A DNA stretch of 64,000 nt, taken from Streptomyces venezuelae. GTDB lineage: Bacteria; Actinomycetota; Actinomycetes; Streptomycetales; Streptomycetaceae. Positions 34,263 to 43,357 of this stretch are shown here, in pieces. Location: positions 3,472,001 through 3,536,000 of the forward strand of contig NZ_CP029191.1 of NCBI RefSeq assembly GCF_008642335.1, in the 5' to 3' direction. Numbering within the stretch: position 1 is the first letter of the stretch; every line of letters starts with the position of its first letter. The position numbers and the translations under genes are program-made. A model generated the notes under the pieces. That model was not told where the DNA came from and did not search any database. It saw only the letters and a program-made list of their open reading frames with translations.

Positions 34263-35537
34263 ATGACCGGCTGGCGACGCACCTTCCTCCCCCGCCCCTC
34301 CCGAACCGCTGCGATCTCGGCGGCCGCCGTGGCGGCGTGTGCGTCGCTGATATCCGGCTGCGGGGTCATCCCTGGAACCACGGGGGGTTCCGGGGACGGC
34401 CCCATCACCGTGATGACCTGGGCCCCCGAGAAGACCAAGGCCACCAACAAGCCCGGTGTCCCCGCCATGGCGCAGGCCTACGCCCGCTGGGTCAACGCCC
34501 ACGGCGGCCTCGGCGGCCGCGAGCTCAAGGTCCTCACCTGCAACGACCACAACGACTCCGTCGGTGCCGCCGAGTGCGCGCGGCAGGCCGTCGACAACGA
34601 CGTGGTGGCGGTCGTCGGCGCGTACAGCCAGCACGGCCGGTCCTTCCTCGGCCCGCTCGAAGTCGCGGGCATCCCCTACATCGGCGGGTACGGCGTCACC
34701 GACGACGAGTTCAGCAGCCCCCTTTCGTACCCCGTCAACGGCGGCGAACCGGCCCTCCTCGCGGGCAACGGCCGACAGCTCGCCGCCCGCTGCGACCGGG
34801 TCTCCCTCGTCCGCCCCGACACCCTCGCCGGGGACGAGCTCCCCAAGCTGCTCAACCAGGGTCTCGCCGACGGCCACCACAAGCCCGTCTCCGACATCCG
34901 CGCCCCCGAGGACGGCACCGATCTCACACCGCAGGCCGAGCGGGCGCTGAAGGACGCGGGGGCGGACAACGGGTGCGTGACGGCGGCGCTCGGGGCGCGC
35001 ACGGACACGTTCTACGACTCGTTCCGGCGCACCAAGGACGACTATCCGCCGGTCCGCATCTCGTCCGTGCTCGGCAGCGTCGACCAGTCCCTGATCGACC
35101 GCACCGGCGGCGCGAGCGGCCCCTACGAAGGGGCGTACGTCACCGGCTGGTACCCGGCGGCGGGCGACGCGCGGTGGGACCGGATGCGGGACGTCATCCG
35201 CGAGCAGGCGTTCGGCGACAACCGCGTCGACCCCTCCGACGCGGGCGTCCAGACGACGTGGATCGCGTACACCGTCCTGAAGCAGGCCGTCGAGTCGCTC
35301 GACGGCGGCGAGGTGTCGGCCCGCACGCTGCGCCGCGCCCTCGACGGCGGCCTCCGCGTCGAGACGGGCGGCCTTACCCCGCCGCTGAGCTGGCGCTTCG
35401 AGGACCTCCTCGCCGCCAGCGAGTTCCCCCGCCTGATCAACTCGGGCGTCACGTTCCAGACGGTGCGCGACGGGCGGCTCGTCCCGGCGCGCGAGGGCTT
35501 CGTGAACGTCGAGAAGACGCTGGAACAGACGGCGTAA
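34263..35537 (+). CDS. ABC transporter substrate-binding lipoprotein, branched-chain amino acid type
   Basis: A 424-residue exported lipoprotein: positively charged start (GWRRTFLPRPSR), hydrophobic core, and lipobox LISGC with C33 as the lipid site. The mature part has the Leu/Ile/Val-binding fold: PAMAQAYARWVNAHGGLGGRE, LTCNDHNDSVGAAECARQAVD, VAVVGAYSQHG. Relatives bind amino acids, short-chain amides or other small molecules. No permease or ATPase gene is next to it, so it may be an orphan or serve as a sensor. The GCAGGGAC ahead of the ATG is a weak ribosome binding site. It converges with the next gene at a 12-base gap. Confidence 0.85.
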   Translation: MTGWRRTFLPRPSRTAAISAAAVAACASLISGCGVIPGTTGGSGDGPITVMTWAPEKTKATNKPGVPAMAQAYARWVNAHGGLGGRELKVLTCNDHNDSVGAAECARQAVDNDVVAVVGAYSQHGRSFLGPLEVAGIPYIGGYGVTDDEFSSPLSYPVNGGEPALLAGNGRQLAARCDRVSLVRPDTLAGDELPKLLNQGLADGHHKPVSDIRAPEDGTDLTPQAERALKDAGADNGCVTAALGARTDTFYDSFRRTKDDYPPVRISSVLGSVDQSLIDRTGGASGPYEGAYVTGWYPAAGDARWDRMRDVIREQAFGDNRVDPSDAGVQTTWIAYTVLKQAVESLDGGEVSARTLRRALDGGLRVETGGLTPPLSWRFEDLLAASEFPRLINSGVTFQTVRDGRLVPAREGFVNVEKTLEQTA

Positions 35538-35549
35538 CCGTCCGCTCCT

Positions 35550-38231
35550 CTACAGCTGGGTCTTGTTGCGCTCGGTGAGGCCGTACTTCCGGGCGATGGC
35601 GTTCCAGTGGTTGGCGGCCTGCTCCTTGGCGGTGGTCGCCGCGCCGCTCTCGCGGTTGCCGGCCCCGGTCTGCGGGGTGTTGCGGGCGTGGCCCTTGTGG
35701 CAGCCCTTCTTGCCCGCGACCTGGTCCGCCCAGGCGGCGTAGTGGTTGTCGGCCGCGGCGGAGGCCTTCCACGCCTTGTTGAGGGAGGCCGTCAGCTGGT
35801 CGTTGGCGGGCAGCTTGTCGACCTTCAGACCGGCGAGCCGGGTGACGAGGCCGTTGCGCTGCTTGGCCGCGGCGCGCAGGTCCTTGGCCGACTGGCTCAG
35901 GTTCTGGCACTTGCCCACGTTGCGTACGGCGGCGATGACCGAGTCGCGGCTGTTGTTGCTGTCGGCGAGCAGCTTGTCCAGGGCGACGGCCTGCTCCTTG
36001 GCGGGGTCGGCGCTCGGCGAGGGCCGCTCGTCGGGCTCGCCGGAGGCGGAGACAGGCTGCCCGTCGTCACTCTTGTCGTCCTCGCCGCCACCGGCGCTGA
36101 GGAGGGCGCCCGCGCCGATGCCGAGGAGGGCGATGCCGACGCCGACGGCGGCGATCAGCGGCACCTTCGATCCGGTGCGGCTGCGCCGTCCCCCGCCGCC
36201 GTGGCCGCCGCCCGCGGGCTCCGGGGCGGGTACGGGCGCCGGGCCCTGGGCCTGGACGCGCGGCATCTGCTGCGTGGACGCGGGCCCTTCCGCCTCCGGC
36301 TCGGTACGGAAGAGACTGTCGAACTCGGCGGGCGGCTGCCGGTCGCCGGGGGCGCCGGGCCGAATGCCGTAGGGCGCGCCGGCGGGCTCGGGAGGTGTGG
36401 CCGGCCCTGCGGGGCCTGCCGGGACGGGCGCGATGAACTGAGTGGGATCGCTGTCGGACCCCCCACCCGCCGACCCGCCGGCCCGCCCCAGGAACTGCGT
36501 GGCATCGCCGGCGGAAGCCTCGGGCGGCAACGCACCGGGTCCCACGGGAGGTATGTACTGCGTGACCCCCTCGTCGGCGGCGCCCACATCGCGGCCCACC
36601 GGAGGTATGTACTGCGTGACTCCCTCATCGGCGGCGCCCGCGTTCGCGCCCACGGGGGGTATGAACTGCGTGGCATCACTGTCGGCTGTAGCGCCGGGCG
36701 CGGCGACAGGCGGCAACGGCGCACTCCGCCCCGCCGACGCGACGGGCGGCAACGGCTGGGGCTGCGCGGCGGGGGGCAGGGGGGCGGCGTGGGCACCCTG
36801 GGCCCGCTGGGGTGCGGCAGGGGTCTGCGGCGCGGCGTGTGCGCCGTGTCTGGGCTGCGAGGAGGGGGGCTGCGGCTGCTCGGGGCGGGGGGCGGCATGG
36901 GCGCCGTGCGCCGCCTGCGCCCCATGCGCGCCCTGTCCCTGCGGCCCGGCGTGGGCGCCCCCGTGCCGGGGCTGACGCGCGTCTTGCCCGTAGGCACCGG
37001 ATTGGCCCGGCGAGGTGCCGGGACCTGCCTGGGGGTAGCCGTATCCGGGCTGGACACCGCCAGGCTGCTGAACGCCGTGCCCCGCCTGCGGGTAGCCGTA
37101 GCCCGGCTCGGAGGCGCTGGGCCCGCCGGGCTGCTGAACGCCGTGGCCCGACTGCTGACCACCGGTGCCGGGGTGCGGGGCACCGGGGCCCGACTGCGGA
37201 TAGCCGTAACCGGGCTGGGGGACGCCGGAACCACCGGGCTGCTGAACGCCGTGGCCCGACTGCTGACCACCGGTGCCGGGGTGCGGGGCACCGGGCCCCG
37301 ACTGCGGATAGCCGTATCCGGGCTGGGGGGCGCCGGAACCACCGGACTGCTGAACGCCGTGGCCCGACTGCTGACCACCGGTGCCGGGGTGCGGGGCGCC
37401 GGGCCCCGACTGCGGATAGCCGTATCCGGGCTCGGAGGCGTGGGGGCCGGGGTAAGGGGCGCCGGAGCCGGGCTGCCGGCCGTCGGCACCGTGCCGGGCG
37501 TCAGCGCCCCGCTGCGGGGAACCGTGTCCGGGCTGAGCGGCGCCGCCGGGGCCCGGCTGCGGGTTGCCATAGCTCCGCTGCCGGTCGCCGGGGCCGTCGC
37601 CCGGCCCCGACTGCGGATAGCCGTAGCCCGGCTGCGAAGCACCAGGACCGGGCTGCTGGCCGCCCCCACCGGAGAGCTGGGCTCCAGCACCCGGCTGCGG
37701 GGAGCCGTACTCGGGTTGCGGGGCGCCGTAACCGGGCTGCTGACCACCGGGGCCGGCAGCCTGCGCGGCACCCGGCCCCGACTGCGGGTAGCCGTAGCCC
37801 GGCTGTGCAGCACCAGGGCCGGGCTGGTGGACGCCCGTGCCGGAGGGCTGGGATCCGGCGCTCGGCTGCGGGGAGCCGTATCCGGGCTGCGGGGTGCCGT
37901 ACCCCGGCTGCCGACCGGCGGTGTGCGCGGCACCCGGGCCCGACTGCGGGTAGCCGTAGCCCGGCTGGGGTGTGGGATGGGCGTTGTGGCCCTGTGAGGG
38001 GGCGTACGACGCGGGGTCGGTTTCCGGGGGGAGGGGCTGGGCCTGGGGCGGCGTCGACGTTTCGGGACCCCACGGGTCGCCCCACGGCGTGCCGCCGGCC
38101 GGGGCGGTGTGCCGGCCCGCGGTGCCGGGGAACAGCGGCTCGCTGCCGTCCGCGGGCAGCACGACGCCCTCGTGGGCGGGCCGCTGCTGCGGATCGGAAG
38201 AAGCAGCGCCCTGACCGCTCTGCTGCGTCAC
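35550..38231 (-). CDS. Repetitive Gly/Pro/Gln-rich membrane protein with TQ-motif array
   Basis: An 893-residue protein. Residues 80-440 are low-complexity repeats of the type QPGYGYPQSGPGAP, including three near-identical 36-residue units. An Ala/His/Gln-rich zone follows. About residues 515-605 hold five TQ motifs (ATQFIPPVG, VTQYIPPVG twice, ATQFLG, PTQFIAPV), with STQQMPRV further on. A basic GRRSRTGSK stop-transfer and one transmembrane helix lie at about 689-712. The C-terminal 180 residues are helical, with two cysteines (GKCQNLS and KKGCHKGH), and probably extracellular. The long N-terminal part would then be cytoplasmic and could be a kinase substrate. Function unknown. The start at 38231 (MTQQSGQGAASS) lacks a clear ribosome binding site. 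Confidence 0.8.
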   Translation of the reverse strand: MTQQSGQGAASSDPQQRPAHEGVVLPADGSEPLFPGTAGRHTAPAGGTPWGDPWGPETSTPPQAQPLPPETDPASYAPSQGHNAHPTPQPGYGYPQSGPGAAHTAGRQPGYGTPQPGYGSPQPSAGSQPSGTGVHQPGPGAAQPGYGYPQSGPGAAQAAGPGGQQPGYGAPQPEYGSPQPGAGAQLSGGGGQQPGPGASQPGYGYPQSGPGDGPGDRQRSYGNPQPGPGGAAQPGHGSPQRGADARHGADGRQPGSGAPYPGPHASEPGYGYPQSGPGAPHPGTGGQQSGHGVQQSGGSGAPQPGYGYPQSGPGAPHPGTGGQQSGHGVQQPGGSGVPQPGYGYPQSGPGAPHPGTGGQQSGHGVQQPGGPSASEPGYGYPQAGHGVQQPGGVQPGYGYPQAGPGTSPGQSGAYGQDARQPRHGGAHAGPQGQGAHGAQAAHGAHAAPRPEQPQPPSSQPRHGAHAAPQTPAAPQRAQGAHAAPLPPAAQPQPLPPVASAGRSAPLPPVAAPGATADSDATQFIPPVGANAGAADEGVTQYIPPVGRDVGAADEGVTQYIPPVGPGALPPEASAGDATQFLGRAGGSAGGGSDSDPTQFIAPVPAGPAGPATPPEPAGAPYGIRPGAPGDRQPPAEFDSLFRTEPEAEGPASTQQMPRVQAQGPAPVPAPEPAGGGHGGGGRRSRTGSKVPLIAAVGVGIALLGIGAGALLSAGGGEDDKSDDGQPVSASGEPDERPSPSADPAKEQAVALDKLLADSNNSRDSVIAAVRNVGKCQNLSQSAKDLRAAAKQRNGLVTRLAGLKVDKLPANDQLTASLNKAWKASAAADNHYAAWADQVAGKKGCHKGHARNTPQTGAGNRESGAATTAKEQAANHWNAIARKYGLTERNKTQL
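37131..37454 (-). repeat. 108-bp coding tandem repeat, three copies
   Basis: Units begin at 37131, 37239 and 37347 with CTGCTGAACG, period exactly 108 bp (36 codons), nearly identical. They encode Gly/Gln/Pro/His-rich repeats of the membrane protein. Low divergence suggests recent expansion. Confidence 0.8.
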
Positions 38232-38370
38232 CGGGACTCCTACACCTGGGGGGACCTACGGAACCGTCGGGTCACGCTACCGGGTCGCCACATCCCTCTG
38301 CCACGCAGCTCAGAACGCCGCCCTCCGCGCAGTGACGGCAGTAACAAAACCTCCCTGTCAGACGCTGTTC

Positions 38371-39759
38371 TCAGGCAGCCTGGACGTCCAGGCGCGCTCC
38401 GAACTCGCGCACCACCGGCTCCTCCCGGTAGGGGTGGAGCCGGTCCTGGAAGTCCTCCAGGTACTCCGCACCGCGGTTCGACCGCAGCGTGCCGAGGAGT
38501 TCGACCGCCTTGAGGCCCGTGTGGCAGGCCTGTTCCACCTCGCGCCGCTGCACCTGTGCCGTGGCCAGCAGGACCAGGCCGATGGCCCGGCGGCGGGCCC
38601 GCGTCTCGGGGTGGCCGTCCAGGGATTCCTGCGCGCTGCGCGCCGCCGCGTCCGCCTGCCCCAAGTCCCGGTGACAATGCGCCATTTCATCGGCCAGATA
38701 TGCGTGGTCGAAGTGGCGGATCCACGTCGGGTCGTCGCCGGAGTCCTCCGTGGCGGACGCCCTGTCCATCGCCTCCACCGCCCGCCCCGCCACGACCTGC
38801 GTGGCCCGCGCGTCCCCGAGCAGCGCGTGTCCGCGCGCCTCCGCGGCGTAGAACATCGCCTCCGCGCGGGGCGTGACCCTCCCGCGTGTCCCCTCCTGCG
38901 CGGCCCGCGCCAACTGCGCGATCTCGCGCGGGTTCCCGAGCTGCGCGGCGAGGTGACTCATCGACGCCGCCAGTACGTACCCTCCGTACCCCCGGTCGCC
39001 CGCCGCCTGGGCCAGCCGGAGCGCCTGGATGTAGTAGCGCTGGGCGAGGCCCGGCTGCCCCGTGTCGACGGCCATGTATCCGGCGAGCTCCGTCAACCGG
39101 GCGACCGCGGCGAAGAGTTCACGCCCGACCGCCTCCCGGTAGGAGCCCGCGAGCAGCCCGGAGACCACGGAGTTGAGGTAGTGCACGACGACCGGCCGCA
39201 CATGGCCGCTGCCGAACTGGTGGTCCAGCCGGGTCAGCGCCTCCGTCATCGCCTTGACCGCCGCCACGTCCGCCATCCCGACACGCGGCCCCGCGGACCT
39301 GCCGACCTGCGGGTCCGGCGAGGAGATCAGCCAGTCGCGGCTGGGCTCGACGAGCGCGGACGCGGCCACGGACGACCCAGAGAGGAAGTCGCGGCGGCCC
39401 ACGTCGCTGCGCCACAGCTCGCAGACCTGCTCGATGGCGCCGAGGACGGTCGGCGAGAACTGCAGGCCGACGCCGGAGGCGAGGTTCTTGCCGTTCGCCA
39501 TGCCGATCTCGTCGATGGTGACGGTCCGGCCCAGCTTGCGGCCGAGCGCCTCCGCGATGATGCCGGGCGCCCGCCCGCGCGGCTGCTGCCCGCGCAGCCA
39601 GCGGGCGACGGACGTCTTGTCGTAGCGCAGGTCGAGGCCGTGCTCCGCGCCACACATGTTGACCCTGCGGGCCAGACCGGCGTTGGAACAGCCGGCTTCC
39701 TGAATGAGCGCCTGCAGCCGTTCATTGGGCTGTCGCGCGACGAGTGGCCTGGCGGCCAT
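38371..39759 (-). CDS. XRE-type regulator with TPR region (NsdA-like)
   Basis: About 462 residues. The N-terminus carries a helix-turn-helix region (NERLQALIQEAGCSNAGLARRVN, then TSVARWLRGQQPRGRAPGIIAEALGRKLG). The remainder is helical, with tetratricopeptide-like repeats from about residue 190 to 440 (for example GQPGLAQRYYIQALRLAQAAGD, LADEMAHCHRDLGQADAAARSAQESL). This matches the NsdA group of Streptomyces, whose studied members repress sporulation and antibiotic synthesis. The start is fixed at ATG 39759 by AGGGGG; a start at 39789 lacks one. It is divergent from the primase-polymerase-like gene across an A-rich region. Confidence 0.85.
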   Translation of the reverse strand: MAARPLVARQPNERLQALIQEAGCSNAGLARRVNMCGAEHGLDLRYDKTSVARWLRGQQPRGRAPGIIAEALGRKLGRTVTIDEIGMANGKNLASGVGLQFSPTVLGAIEQVCELWRSDVGRRDFLSGSSVAASALVEPSRDWLISSPDPQVGRSAGPRVGMADVAAVKAMTEALTRLDHQFGSGHVRPVVVHYLNSVVSGLLAGSYREAVGRELFAAVARLTELAGYMAVDTGQPGLAQRYYIQALRLAQAAGDRGYGGYVLAASMSHLAAQLGNPREIAQLARAAQEGTRGRVTPRAEAMFYAAEARGHALLGDARATQVVAGRAVEAMDRASATEDSGDDPTWIRHFDHAYLADEMAHCHRDLGQADAAARSAQESLDGHPETRARRRAIGLVLLATAQVQRREVEQACHTGLKAVELLGTLRSNRGAEYLEDFQDRLHPYREEPVVREFGARLDVQAA

Positions 39760-40096
39760 GGCGTACCCCCTGTGTGCACCGTGGACCATCGGAACGGGCG
39801 GCCGCCGTGGACCGCCTCAGGGTGATCAATGCCCTTGGGACGAGGCGAAGATGCGCCACAAAAGAAGCAAAAGAACGCATAAAGAACTACAAGTGCAAAA
39901 CTGTACGGTCTCGAGGCGTGCTCCCCTTGCCCGAGGCGCTCTCCGACTGCCCGAGACCTGGCTACCCGCCCCCGGCAGCCAATCCCCACGCGCGCCCCCG
40001 CCCATGCACCCATGCGCCCCGCTCGCAGGATCGATGCTCCTCCCCCGCCCTCGCGTGCGCCCGTAACCCGAGGTGGCACCGGGAGTTGAGAACTCC
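39760..40096. other. Divergent regulatory region with A-rich patch
   Basis: 337 bases between two divergent genes. Bases 39850-39905 are unusually A-rich for this genome (repeated AAGAA, AAAGAA, GCAAAA), a composition expected at a promoter of the minus-strand regulator. No gene seen. Confidence 0.45.
40082..40096 (+). promoter_or_regulatory. Hairpin masking the ribosome binding site
   Basis: GGAGTT-GAG-AACTCC is a perfect six-base-pair inverted repeat ending directly before the GTG start at 40097. The left arm contains the only Shine-Dalgarno-like sequence, so folding would hide it. Confidence 0.45.
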
Positions 40097-40756
40097 GTGG
40101 AAGAGACCATCGGAGTCACGTCAGCCGCGCAGATCCCGAAGCAGCGCGGAGAAGCCTTGCTCGACACGGCCGTGCGGTACGCGGAGGAGCGTCACTGGGA
40201 CGTGTTCCCCGGGACCTGGCTCGAGTCCGTCGAGGGCGTCGAGCAGTGCTCGTGCGGGGAGGCCGCGTGCGACGCGCCCGGCGCACACCCCGCCCGCGAG
40301 GACTGGGCGACCCAGGCCACCGGCAGCGCGACCGTGGCCCGGCGGCTCTGGCAGAAGCAGCCCAAGGCGTCGATCCTGCTCCCCACCGGGCGCACGTTCG
40401 ACGCGATCGACGTGCCCGAGACCGCCGGCTTCCTCGCGCTCGCCCGCATGGAGCGGATGGAGCTCACCCTCGGCCCCGTGACCTGCACGCCCGACCGCCG
40501 CATGCAGTTCTTCGTGCTGCCCGGCGCCACGGCCAAGGTCCCCGACCTGGTACGCAAGCTGGGCTGGCCGCCGGCCGCCATCGACCTGGTCGCGCTCGGC
40601 GAGGGGACGTACGTCGCCGGGCCCCCGACCCGCTTCGGCGCCATCGGTGCCGTCCAGTGGGCCTGCCGCCCCACCGTCGCCAACCGCTGGCTGCCGGACG
40701 CCGAGGAGATCATCTCCCCGCTGGCCTACGCGTGCGGCAGGGAAGCGCGCCGCTGA
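40097..40756 (+). CDS. Bifunctional primase/polymerase N-terminal-domain protein
   Basis: A 219-residue protein with the Prim-Pol-like N-terminal domain common in Streptomyces. It has LLDTAVRYAEERHWDVFPGTWLE, the cysteine cluster CSCGEAACDAPGAHPAREDWATQAT, and ASILLPTGRTFDAIDVPE. No helicase or primase C-terminal domain follows, so it is unlikely to be a replicative primase; the role is unknown. The GTG start at 40097 (VEETIGVTSAAQIPKQRGE) agrees with homologues. A short hairpin covers its ribosome binding site. An alternative GTG at 40073 would add eight residues and lie upstream of that hairpin. Confidence 0.83.
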   Translation: MEETIGVTSAAQIPKQRGEALLDTAVRYAEERHWDVFPGTWLESVEGVEQCSCGEAACDAPGAHPAREDWATQATGSATVARRLWQKQPKASILLPTGRTFDAIDVPETAGFLALARMERMELTLGPVTCTPDRRMQFFVLPGATAKVPDLVRKLGWPPAAIDLVALGEGTYVAGPPTRFGAIGAVQWACRPTVANRWLPDAEEIISPLAYACGREARR

Positions 40757-40861
40757 CGGGCAGGCACCGAGAGCCGCCGACCTTCCCTGGAGCCGCCGTC
40801 GACGTATCGTGCGGACACGGCGGACACCACGGACACGGCGGGCTCAGTGGAGGGCGGCACG

Positions 40862-41662
40862 GTGACGGAAGCGGCGACGGACGCGGGAACGGAAACGTCG
40901 GCGGTACGGATCCGGGGGCTCTGGAAGCGGTTCGGCGAGCAGGTCGCCGTCGCCGGGATCGACCTGTCGCTGCCCGCGGGCCGGTTCATCGGCCTGGTCG
41001 GACCCAACGGCGCGGGCAAGACCACGACCCTCTCCATGGTCACCGGCCTCCTCCGGCCCGACCAGGGCACCGTCGAGGTCGTCGGTCACGACGTGTGGCG
41101 CGACCCCGTCGAGGTGAAGGCCCGCATCGGCGTACTCCCCGAGGGCCTGCGCCTCTTCGAGCGGCTCTCGGGGCGCGAACTCCTCGCGTACACCGGGAGA
41201 CTGCGCGGACTGCCCGGCGCCGAGGTCGACAAACGCGCCACCCAGCTCCTCGACGTACTCGACCTCGCGGGCGCCCAGCACAAACTCGTCGTCGACTACT
41301 CGACCGGCATGCGCAAGAAGATCGGCCTCGCCGCCGCGCTGCTGCACAACCCCGAAGTCCTCTTCCTCGACGAGCCGTTCGAGGGCGTCGATCCCGTCTC
41401 CGCACAGACGATCCGCGGCGTCCTGGAGCGGTACACCGCGTCCGGCGCCACCGTCGTCTTCTCCTCGCACGTCATGGAGCTCGTCGAATCCCTCTGCGAC
41501 TGGGTCGCCGTCATGGCCGCGGGACGCATCCGCGCGCACGGACCACTCGCCGAGGTGCGGGGCGCGGCGCCCTCGCTGCAGCAGGCGTTCCTCGAACTCG
41601 TCGGCGCGCACGGCCGCACCGCGGGAACCGACCTCGACTGGCTGGGCGGCGGCCCCCGATGA
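40862..41662 (+). CDS. ABC transporter ATP-binding protein
   Basis: A 266-residue ATPase. Walker A is GPNGAGKTTT, the signature is STGMRKK, Walker B is VLFLDEPFEGVDP, and the switch histidine is in FSSHVMELVESL. The sequence falls in the DrrA/Nat-like exporter group. The start at GTG 40862 is preceded by GGAGGG at good spacing; GTG 40847 is less likely. The stop overlaps the permease start (ATGA), so the two form one exporter. It is 105 bases downstream of the primase-polymerase-like gene and may share its transcript. Confidence 0.92.
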   Translation: MTEAATDAGTETSAVRIRGLWKRFGEQVAVAGIDLSLPAGRFIGLVGPNGAGKTTTLSMVTGLLRPDQGTVEVVGHDVWRDPVEVKARIGVLPEGLRLFERLSGRELLAYTGRLRGLPGAEVDKRATQLLDVLDLAGAQHKLVVDYSTGMRKKIGLAAALLHNPEVLFLDEPFEGVDPVSAQTIRGVLERYTASGATVVFSSHVMELVESLCDWVAVMAAGRIRAHGPLAEVRGAAPSLQQAFLELVGAHGRTAGTDLDWLGGGPR

Positions 41663-43278
41663 GCACGGCCGACACCACGAGGGCGCGCACGTCCCCGGCG
41701 CTCGCGCCCGTCCTCATCCGCCTGAAACTCTCCCTCCTGCGCAACGGCCTGCGGCAGTCCACGGGCCGCCGCGCCGCCTACATCGCGTCCGTCACCGTCG
41801 CGCTCCTCTTCGCCGCGCTGCAGCTCCTCGGGCTCGTCGCGCTGCGCGGCAACGCGCACGCCGCGACGGTCTGCGTCCTGCTCGTCGGAGTGCTCGCGCT
41901 CGGCTGGGCGGTCATGCCGCTGTTCTTCCCGAGCGGCGACGAGACGCTCGACCCGACGCGCCTGGTGATGCTGCCGCTGCGGCCACAACCGCTCGTACGG
42001 GCGCTGCTCGCCGCATCCCTCGTGGGCATCGGCCCGCTGTTCACGCTCTGTCTCGCGGCGGGCGCCGCGGTGGCCCTGGCGCACGGCGCCGCGGCGGCGG
42101 TCACCGCTGTCCTCGCGGTCGTCCTCACCCTGCTCGTCTGCGTGGCGCTGGCGCGCGCGGTCGCCGCCGCCAACATCCGCCTCCTCACCAGCCGCAAGGG
42201 ACGCGACCTCGCCGTCCTCAGCGGCCTTGTGATCGCGGTCGGCGCGCAGGTCGTCAACTTCGGCGCGCAGAAGCTCGGTTCGTCGGGCCTGTCCACGCTC
42301 GACCCGGCGGCGGACGTCGTGCGCTGGCTCCCGCCGTCCGCGGCGCTCGGCGCGGTCGACTCGGTCAGCAGGGGAGCGTACGCCACGGCAGCGGCCCAAC
42401 TGCTTCTGACCGCGGCGGCCCTCCTCGCCCTCCTCACCCTCTGGCAGCGCAGCCTGACCCGGCTGATGACGGCACCGGACGGCTCCACGCTCGCGGCCGC
42501 CCAGCCGGACAAGGGCACGTCCCGCACGTCGGGCGCCCTCGGCGGGCTGCTGCCCGCGGGCCGCACCGGCACGGTCATGGAACGCAGCCTCCGCTACGTC
42601 TGGCGCGATCCGAAGACCAAGGCCGCCTGGGTCACGTCCCTCGCCATCGGCCTGATCGTGCCGCTCTTCAACGCCCTGCAGGGCACCGGCTCCGTCTACT
42701 TCGCGTGCTTCGCGGCGGGCATGCTCGGCGTCCTCATGTACAACCAGTTCGGGCAGGACACGTCGGCGTTCTGGATGGTGGCGATGACGATCTCCTCGCC
42801 CCGTGACGCGTACGTGGAGCTGCGCGGCCGGGCCCTCGCGCTGCTCCTGATCACCCTCCCGTACGCCGCGCTGGTCACCGTCCTGACGACCGCGATGCTC
42901 GGCGACTGGCCGGCGCTGCCGGAGGTGCTCGGCCTCTCCTTCGCGCTGCTCGGCGCGATGCTGGCCACGGGCGCGTGGTCGTCGGCCCGCTTCCCGTACT
43001 CGATCCCGCAGGAGGGCTACAAGAACGTCGCCCCCGGCCAGGCGGGCCTCGCCTGGATCTCCATCGTCGGCGGCATGGTCGCGGCGGCGCTGCTGTGCGC
43101 GCCCTTCCTGACCCTCACGATCTGGCTGCACGCCTCAAGCGCGACGTCCTGGACGTGGCTGCTGCTGCCGCTCGGCGCGGCCTACGGGGCGACGATCACG
43201 GAGCTGGGCCTGCGGCTCGCGGCGCCGCGGCTGGCGAGGCGGTTGCCGGAGATCCTCACGGCGGTGAGCAGGGGTTGA
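41659..43278 (+). CDS. ABC transporter permease
   Basis: A 539-residue integral membrane protein with about ten to twelve hydrophobic segments in two blocks (residues 35-230 and 320-530). These are separated by a cytoplasmic linker with the conserved SLRYVWRDPKTKAAWV. It resembles permeases of Streptomyces ABC-2-type exporters. It is co-translated with the ATPase at 40862. The substrate is unknown. A large factor-type hairpin follows the stop. Confidence 0.88.
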   Translation: MSTADTTRARTSPALAPVLIRLKLSLLRNGLRQSTGRRAAYIASVTVALLFAALQLLGLVALRGNAHAATVCVLLVGVLALGWAVMPLFFPSGDETLDPTRLVMLPLRPQPLVRALLAASLVGIGPLFTLCLAAGAAVALAHGAAAAVTAVLAVVLTLLVCVALARAVAAANIRLLTSRKGRDLAVLSGLVIAVGAQVVNFGAQKLGSSGLSTLDPAADVVRWLPPSAALGAVDSVSRGAYATAAAQLLLTAAALLALLTLWQRSLTRLMTAPDGSTLAAAQPDKGTSRTSGALGGLLPAGRTGTVMERSLRYVWRDPKTKAAWVTSLAIGLIVPLFNALQGTGSVYFACFAAGMLGVLMYNQFGQDTSAFWMVAMTISSPRDAYVELRGRALALLLITLPYAALVTVLTTAMLGDWPALPEVLGLSFALLGAMLATGAWSSARFPYSIPQEGYKNVAPGQAGLAWISIVGGMVAAALLCAPFLTLTIWLHASSATSWTWLLLPLGAAYGATITELGLRLAAPRLARRLPEILTAVSRG

Positions 43279-43284
43279 CGCAGG

Positions 43285-43357
43285 CGACCCGCGAGCCTGG
43301 GTCCCTGCCGCCCGGGGCGGAGGGAGCCGGCCGGACGTACCGGCGGCTCGCGGGTCG
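43285..43357 (+). terminator. Nested stem-loop after the permease gene
   Basis: CGACCCGCGAGCC at 43285-43297 pairs perfectly with its complement at 43345-43357. Inside, TCCCT with CCGCCC pairs with GGGCGG and AGGGA (43302-43325). The structure starts seven bases after the stop codon. Confidence 0.7.

Noticed and set aside
37131..37454. Regular 108-bp repeats resembling a CRISPR or satellite array
   Set aside because: Repeats are contiguous, keep codon frame and lack unique spacers; they encode protein repeats.
35607..37997. A 796-codon plus-strand open frame with leucine/valine/glycine-rich repeats
   Set aside because: It is the antisense reading of the GYGYPQSGPG repeats and begins and ends within that gene.
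40246..43278. A 1010-codon frame suggesting a fusion of ATPase region and permease
   Set aside because: Its first 470 codons are out of frame with the ATPase and arginine-rich; the permease starts at 41659 by ATGA overlap.
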